Shown here piece by piece: positions 61,092 through 64,000 of a DNA stretch of 64,000 nt (its first letter is position 1; the number at the start of each line of letters is the position of its first letter). The stretch is taken from assembly GCF_000585375.1 (NCBI RefSeq), contig NZ_KK073874.1, forward strand, positions 4,464,001 through 4,528,000, in the 5' to 3' direction. The translations under genes were made by a program, and so were the position numbers. The notes under the pieces were generated by a model. The model did not search any database and was not told the DNA's origin. It saw only the letters and a program-made list of their open reading frames with translations. This DNA comes from Cryptosporangium arvum DSM 44712 (lineage in GTDB: Bacteria > Actinomycetota > Actinomycetes > Mycobacteriales > Cryptosporangiaceae).

Positions 61092-63218
61092 CGGTTCCTC
61101 GGCCACGGTGAGCCGCGCTCCTTCCACGTCGACGTTCGGCAACCACCGGTCGAGCGGGCGGGGGAGCCACCAGGCCGCCCGGCCGAGCAGCGAGAGCACC
61201 GCGGGCACGATCGTCATGCGGACGACGAACGCGTCCACGGCGACGCCGAACGCGAGCGCGAAGCCCAGCGACTTGATGATCGGCTCGTCGCTGAGCACGA
61301 ACCCGGCGAAGACGCAGATCATGATGATCGCGGCCGCGCTCACCACCCGGGCGCCGTGGCTGACCCCGCTGATCACGGCGGCGTCCGGGGTGGCGCCGTG
61401 CACGAACTCCTCGCGGGCCCGGGTGACCAGGAAGACCTCGTAGTCCATCGCCAGCCCGAACAGGATGCCGATCAGGAAGATCGGCATGATGCTGACGATC
61501 GGCGCGGTCGTGTCGACGCCGAGCAGGCCCGCGAGCCAGCCCCACTGGAAGACCGCGACGGTCGCGCCGAACGTCGCCGCGATCGAGAGCAGGAACCCCA
61601 CGGTCGCCTTGAGCGGCACGGCGAGGCTGCGGAACACCAGCATGAGCAGGAGGAACGCCAGGCCCACGACGACCGTGAGGTACGGAACGAGCGCGTCGGT
61701 GAGCTTGTCGGAGACGTCGATGCCGAGCGCGGTCGGGCCGGTCACCGCAAGCGTCGCGCCGGGTGGGTCGGGCTGGGCGCGGATCGTCTCGACGAGCGCC
61801 GTCGTCTCCGCCGCACTGGGGCCGCTGCCCGGCACCACGGTGAGCAGAGCGGTGTCACCGGCCGGGTTGACCGTGGGCGGGGTGACCGCGACGACGTCGT
61901 CGAGGCCGCGCAGGGTCGCACCGGCCTGGTCGGCGGCGGCCGCGGCCCGCCCCGGCTCGGCCTCGACCAGGACGACGAGCGGACCGTTGAAGCCGGCCCC
62001 GAAGCCCTCGCTGAGCTGGTCGTATGCCGTGCGCTGCGTGGTGCCGACCGGGGCCGTGCCCTCGTCCGGCAGCGCGAGCCGCAGGTCGAGCGCCGGCAGC
62101 GCGGTCAGCACCAGCAAACCGGTCGCGGCCAGCACCACCCCGACCCGGTGGGTGACCACCGACCGCGCCCACCGCTCCCCGAGCGGACGCCGTCCCTCCG
62201 GTCCGGCCGGCGGCCGCCCGGTGCGGGCGCGGCGGGGGAGGACGCGGTTCCCGGCGAAACCGAGAAGGGCGGGGAGGAGCGTCAGGCTGATCAGGACGGC
62301 GACGGCGACGGTTCCGGCGGCGGCCAGCCCCATCGACGTCAAGAACGAGATGCCGACGACGGAGAGCGCGGCGAGCGCGATGACGACCGTGAGACCGGCG
62401 AACACGACCGCGGACCCGGCGGTGCCGATCGCGTGCCCTGCTGCGTCCTCGCCGCTGCGGCCCCGCCGGAGCTCGTGCCGGTAACGCGACAGCACGAACA
62501 GCGCGTAGTCGATGCCGACCGCGAGCCCGAGCATCAGCGCGAGCGTCGACGTGGTCGCGCTCAGGTCGAAGAACCCGGTCGCGATCCGGATGCCGAGCAT
62601 CCCGAGCCCGACCCCGATCAACGCGGTGAGCAGCGGCAGCCCGGCCGCGACGAGCGAGGAGAACGTGAGCACGAGCACGAGCGCCGCGACCAGGACGCCG
62701 AGCACCTCACCGGCCGGGGTCTCGCCCGCTTCCTGGGCGGCCGACCCGGAGAACTCCACCCCGATCCCGGCCGGCTCCGCGGAACGACCGGCGTCGATCA
62801 ACTGCTCGCGGGCGTCGTCGGCCAGATCGGTGACCGGGACGTCGTACGCGACGGTCGCGTACGCGGTCCGCCGGTCCTCGGCGACGACGAGGTCGGACAC
62901 CGCCGCGACGTCGGGGAGCGCACGCAGCTCGGTGAGCGCGCCCTCGATCGCGGTCCGGGGCCCGGCACCGGCCAGGTCGCCTGCGGTGAACACGACGTTC
63001 GCCGACGCGGTGTCCCCGGACCCGGTGTTCATCTTCGCGCTGATCACGTCCATCGCCCGGGACGACTCGGTGCCGGGGATCGAGAAGCCTTCCTCGCTGG
63101 GGCCCGACATCGTCGCCGCGCCCACGCCGAACAGCACCACCAACACGACCCAGGCCGCGGTCATCCGGCCGCGACGCCGATAGGAGAACCGGCCCAGCCG
63201 GTACAGGAGAGTAGCCAC
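61068..63218 (-). CDS. MMPL-family RND transporter
   Basis: A 716-residue, about 12-helix RND-type exporter with the two MMPL halves (LAVGIDYALFVLSRYRHELRRG and FGLAMDYEVFLVTRAREEFVHG, each with the conserved Asp-Tyr pair used for proton coupling). N-terminal FSYRRRGRMTAAWVVL is typical. Actinomycete MMPL proteins export lipids, siderophores or drugs. The upstream region has an inverted repeat shared with the divergent sensor kinase gene, suggesting common control. Confidence 0.93.
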   Translation of the reverse strand: MATLLYRLGRFSYRRRGRMTAAWVVLVVLFGVGAATMSGPSEEGFSIPGTESSRAMDVISAKMNTGSGDTASANVVFTAGDLAGAGPRTAIEGALTELRALPDVAAVSDLVVAEDRRTAYATVAYDVPVTDLADDAREQLIDAGRSAEPAGIGVEFSGSAAQEAGETPAGEVLGVLVAALVLVLTFSSLVAAGLPLLTALIGVGLGMLGIRIATGFFDLSATTSTLALMLGLAVGIDYALFVLSRYRHELRRGRSGEDAAGHAIGTAGSAVVFAGLTVVIALAALSVVGISFLTSMGLAAAGTVAVAVLISLTLLPALLGFAGNRVLPRRARTGRPPAGPEGRRPLGERWARSVVTHRVGVVLAATGLLVLTALPALDLRLALPDEGTAPVGTTQRTAYDQLSEGFGAGFNGPLVVLVEAEPGRAAAAADQAGATLRGLDDVVAVTPPTVNPAGDTALLTVVPGSGPSAAETTALVETIRAQPDPPGATLAVTGPTALGIDVSDKLTDALVPYLTVVVGLAFLLLMLVFRSLAVPLKATVGFLLSIAATFGATVAVFQWGWLAGLLGVDTTAPIVSIMPIFLIGILFGLAMDYEVFLVTRAREEFVHGATPDAAVISGVSHGARVVSAAAIIMICVFAGFVLSDEPIIKSLGFALAFGVAVDAFVVRMTIVPAVLSLLGRAAWWLPRPLDRWLPNVDVEGARLTVAEEPSPVAVRV

Positions 63219-63276
63219 GGATCCGACGATCGCCGGGTGGGCGTCCCGCGTCGTCGTGCCGCTGCAGGCCGGGGAC

Positions 63277-63292
63277 TACCACGGTCGTGGTA
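63277..63292. promoter_or_regulatory. Perfect inverted repeat between the MMPL and sensor kinase genes
   Basis: TACCACGGTCGTGGTA has perfect seven-base arms with a two-base spacer. The half-site TACCACGACCGG recurs at 63310. It lies between two divergent genes and is likely an operator, perhaps for the response regulator partner of the kinase, which would lie beyond the window. Confidence 0.5.
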
Positions 63293-63361
63293 CCGACGCC
63301 GCCGGCCGCTACCACGACCGGACGAGGTAGCCCGCGACCTGCTCGTTTACTGTCGATCTCG

Positions 63362-64000
63362 ATGATGTCGAGAGTCCGCGCGCACCAGGCCCTGCTCACC
63401 GACCTGCTGCTGGCGGGGGTGACGGGGTTCCTGAGCCTCCAGGCCGAGCAGACCGTCGAGCTGCCCTGGCGCGTGCCGCTCGCGGTGATCGGCGTCGGGT
63501 CGATCCTGCTGCGCCGCCGCTACCCGTTGCCGGTGCTGGTGTTCGTCACGCTCGTCGTGGCGGGCGGGGTGGTCTCCGGGTTTCTGTTCCCGGCGCTGGC
63601 CCTCGGGATGGGCGTGCTGATGTACTCGGTCGCGCTCGACCTGGAGGGACGGCGGCCGTGGGGGTACGCGGCCCTGGTGTCGGCGGCGGTCTGCGTGCCC
63701 GGGCTGATCCTGCACTTCGACATGTGGTGGGGTGTGAACTCGTTCGCGGTGCCGGTGTGGATCTTCGGGGGAGCGGCGATCGGGGACTCGGTCCGGTCGC
63801 GGCGGGCCTACATCGCCGAGGTGACCGAGCGTGCGCGGCAGGCCGAGCTCACCCGCGAGGAGGAAGCGCGGCGGCGGGTGATCGACGAGCGGCTGCGGAT
63901 CGCCCGGGAGCTCCACGACGTCGTCGCGCACCACATCGCGGTGATCTCCGTGCAGGTGGGCGCGGCGACGCACGTCCTGCGACGCGACCCGGAGCAGGTC
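63362..64000 (+). CDS. NarL-type sensor histidine kinase (3' end outside window)
   Basis: The first 213 residues of a membrane sensor kinase. Several hydrophobic segments (about residues 12-25, 36-50, 57-85, 95-118, 125-145) are followed by a coiled linker (AEVTERARQAELTREEEARR) and a HisKA_3 dimerisation motif with the phosphoacceptor His (RIARELHDVVAHHIAVISVQ). The catalytic ATPase domain continues past the window. Start ATG 63362 (or 63365). It is divergent from the MMPL transporter, which it may regulate. Confidence 0.9.
   Translation, partial: MMSRVRAHQALLTDLLLAGVTGFLSLQAEQTVELPWRVPLAVIGVGSILLRRRYPLPVLVFVTLVVAGGVVSGFLFPALALGMGVLMYSVALDLEGRRPWGYAALVSAAVCVPGLILHFDMWWGVNSFAVPVWIFGGAAIGDSVRSRRAYIAEVTERARQAELTREEEARRRVIDERLRIARELHDVVAHHIAVISVQVGAATHVLRRDPEQV

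Overview
The window is about 64 kb of very GC-rich, densely packed chromosomal DNA. Codon third positions are strongly G/C-biased, GTG and TTG starts are common, many genes overlap by 1-8 bases, and several starts have no ribosome binding site. With an F420-type LLM oxidoreductase, heterotetrameric sarcosine oxidase, MMPL transporter, several P450s and TetR/GntR regulators, this points to a soil actinomycete; the genus cannot be fixed from the sequence alone. No rRNA, tRNA or CRISPR array was seen.

Layout. 1-9.7 kb: cut-off GGDEF/EAL protein, carotenoid oxygenase, acyl-CoA synthetase, flavin monooxygenase, secreted GH3 glucosidase, nitronate monooxygenase and an APH-like kinase. 9.7-19.5 kb: a PQQ locus with a GAF-LytTR regulator, catalase-peroxidase KatG, a cupredoxin-like PQQ-associated protein, a PQQ alcohol dehydrogenase carrying the Asp-Tyr-Asp lanthanide signature, pqqA (27 codons), pqqB, pqqC, pqqD, pqqE and a Ca2+/cation antiporter. 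19.7-22 kb: a membrane-anchored Hsp70-like protein with a repeat linker. 22-30 kb: glyA-soxBDAG, a GntR regulator and sdaA, which together take sarcosine/glycine via serine to pyruvate; glyA and the gntR/sdaA divergent region share a candidate operator. 30-36.7 kb: TetR, two P450s, a KstD-like flavoprotein, a beta-hydroxyacid dehydrogenase, a carboxymuconolactone decarboxylase-like protein and an EthD protein, with two KstR-like boxes.

36.8-40.7 kb is the most unusual stretch. It is a compact four-gene unit: a Nudix/NrtR-like protein, an MTAN/PNP-family nucleosidase, a 97-residue protein and a 666-residue four-helix membrane protein. The last 12 residues of the nucleosidase nearly repeat the first residues of the membrane protein. 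This effector C-terminus/receptor N-terminus pairing resembles bacterial amyloid (RHIM-like) signalling motifs, so the unit is a candidate conflict or phage-defence system. A broken IS5-family element with an internally inverted transposase lies just downstream (41.67-42.46 kb), followed by about 0.5 kb of decayed sequence.

43-50.6 kb: L-fucose catabolism (L-fuconate dehydratase, sugar ABC transporter, aldo/keto reductase, DUF3500 protein) with a divergent GntR regulator. 50.6-52.2 kb: a TetR repressor and an aldo/keto reductase sharing two clear palindromic operators. 52.2-59.6 kb: a four-gene MacB/FtsX-type ABC exporter operon in which one ATPase carries an AbrB-like tail. 59.7-64 kb: SBP56/methanethiol oxidase, an MMPL transporter and the start of a sensor histidine kinase.
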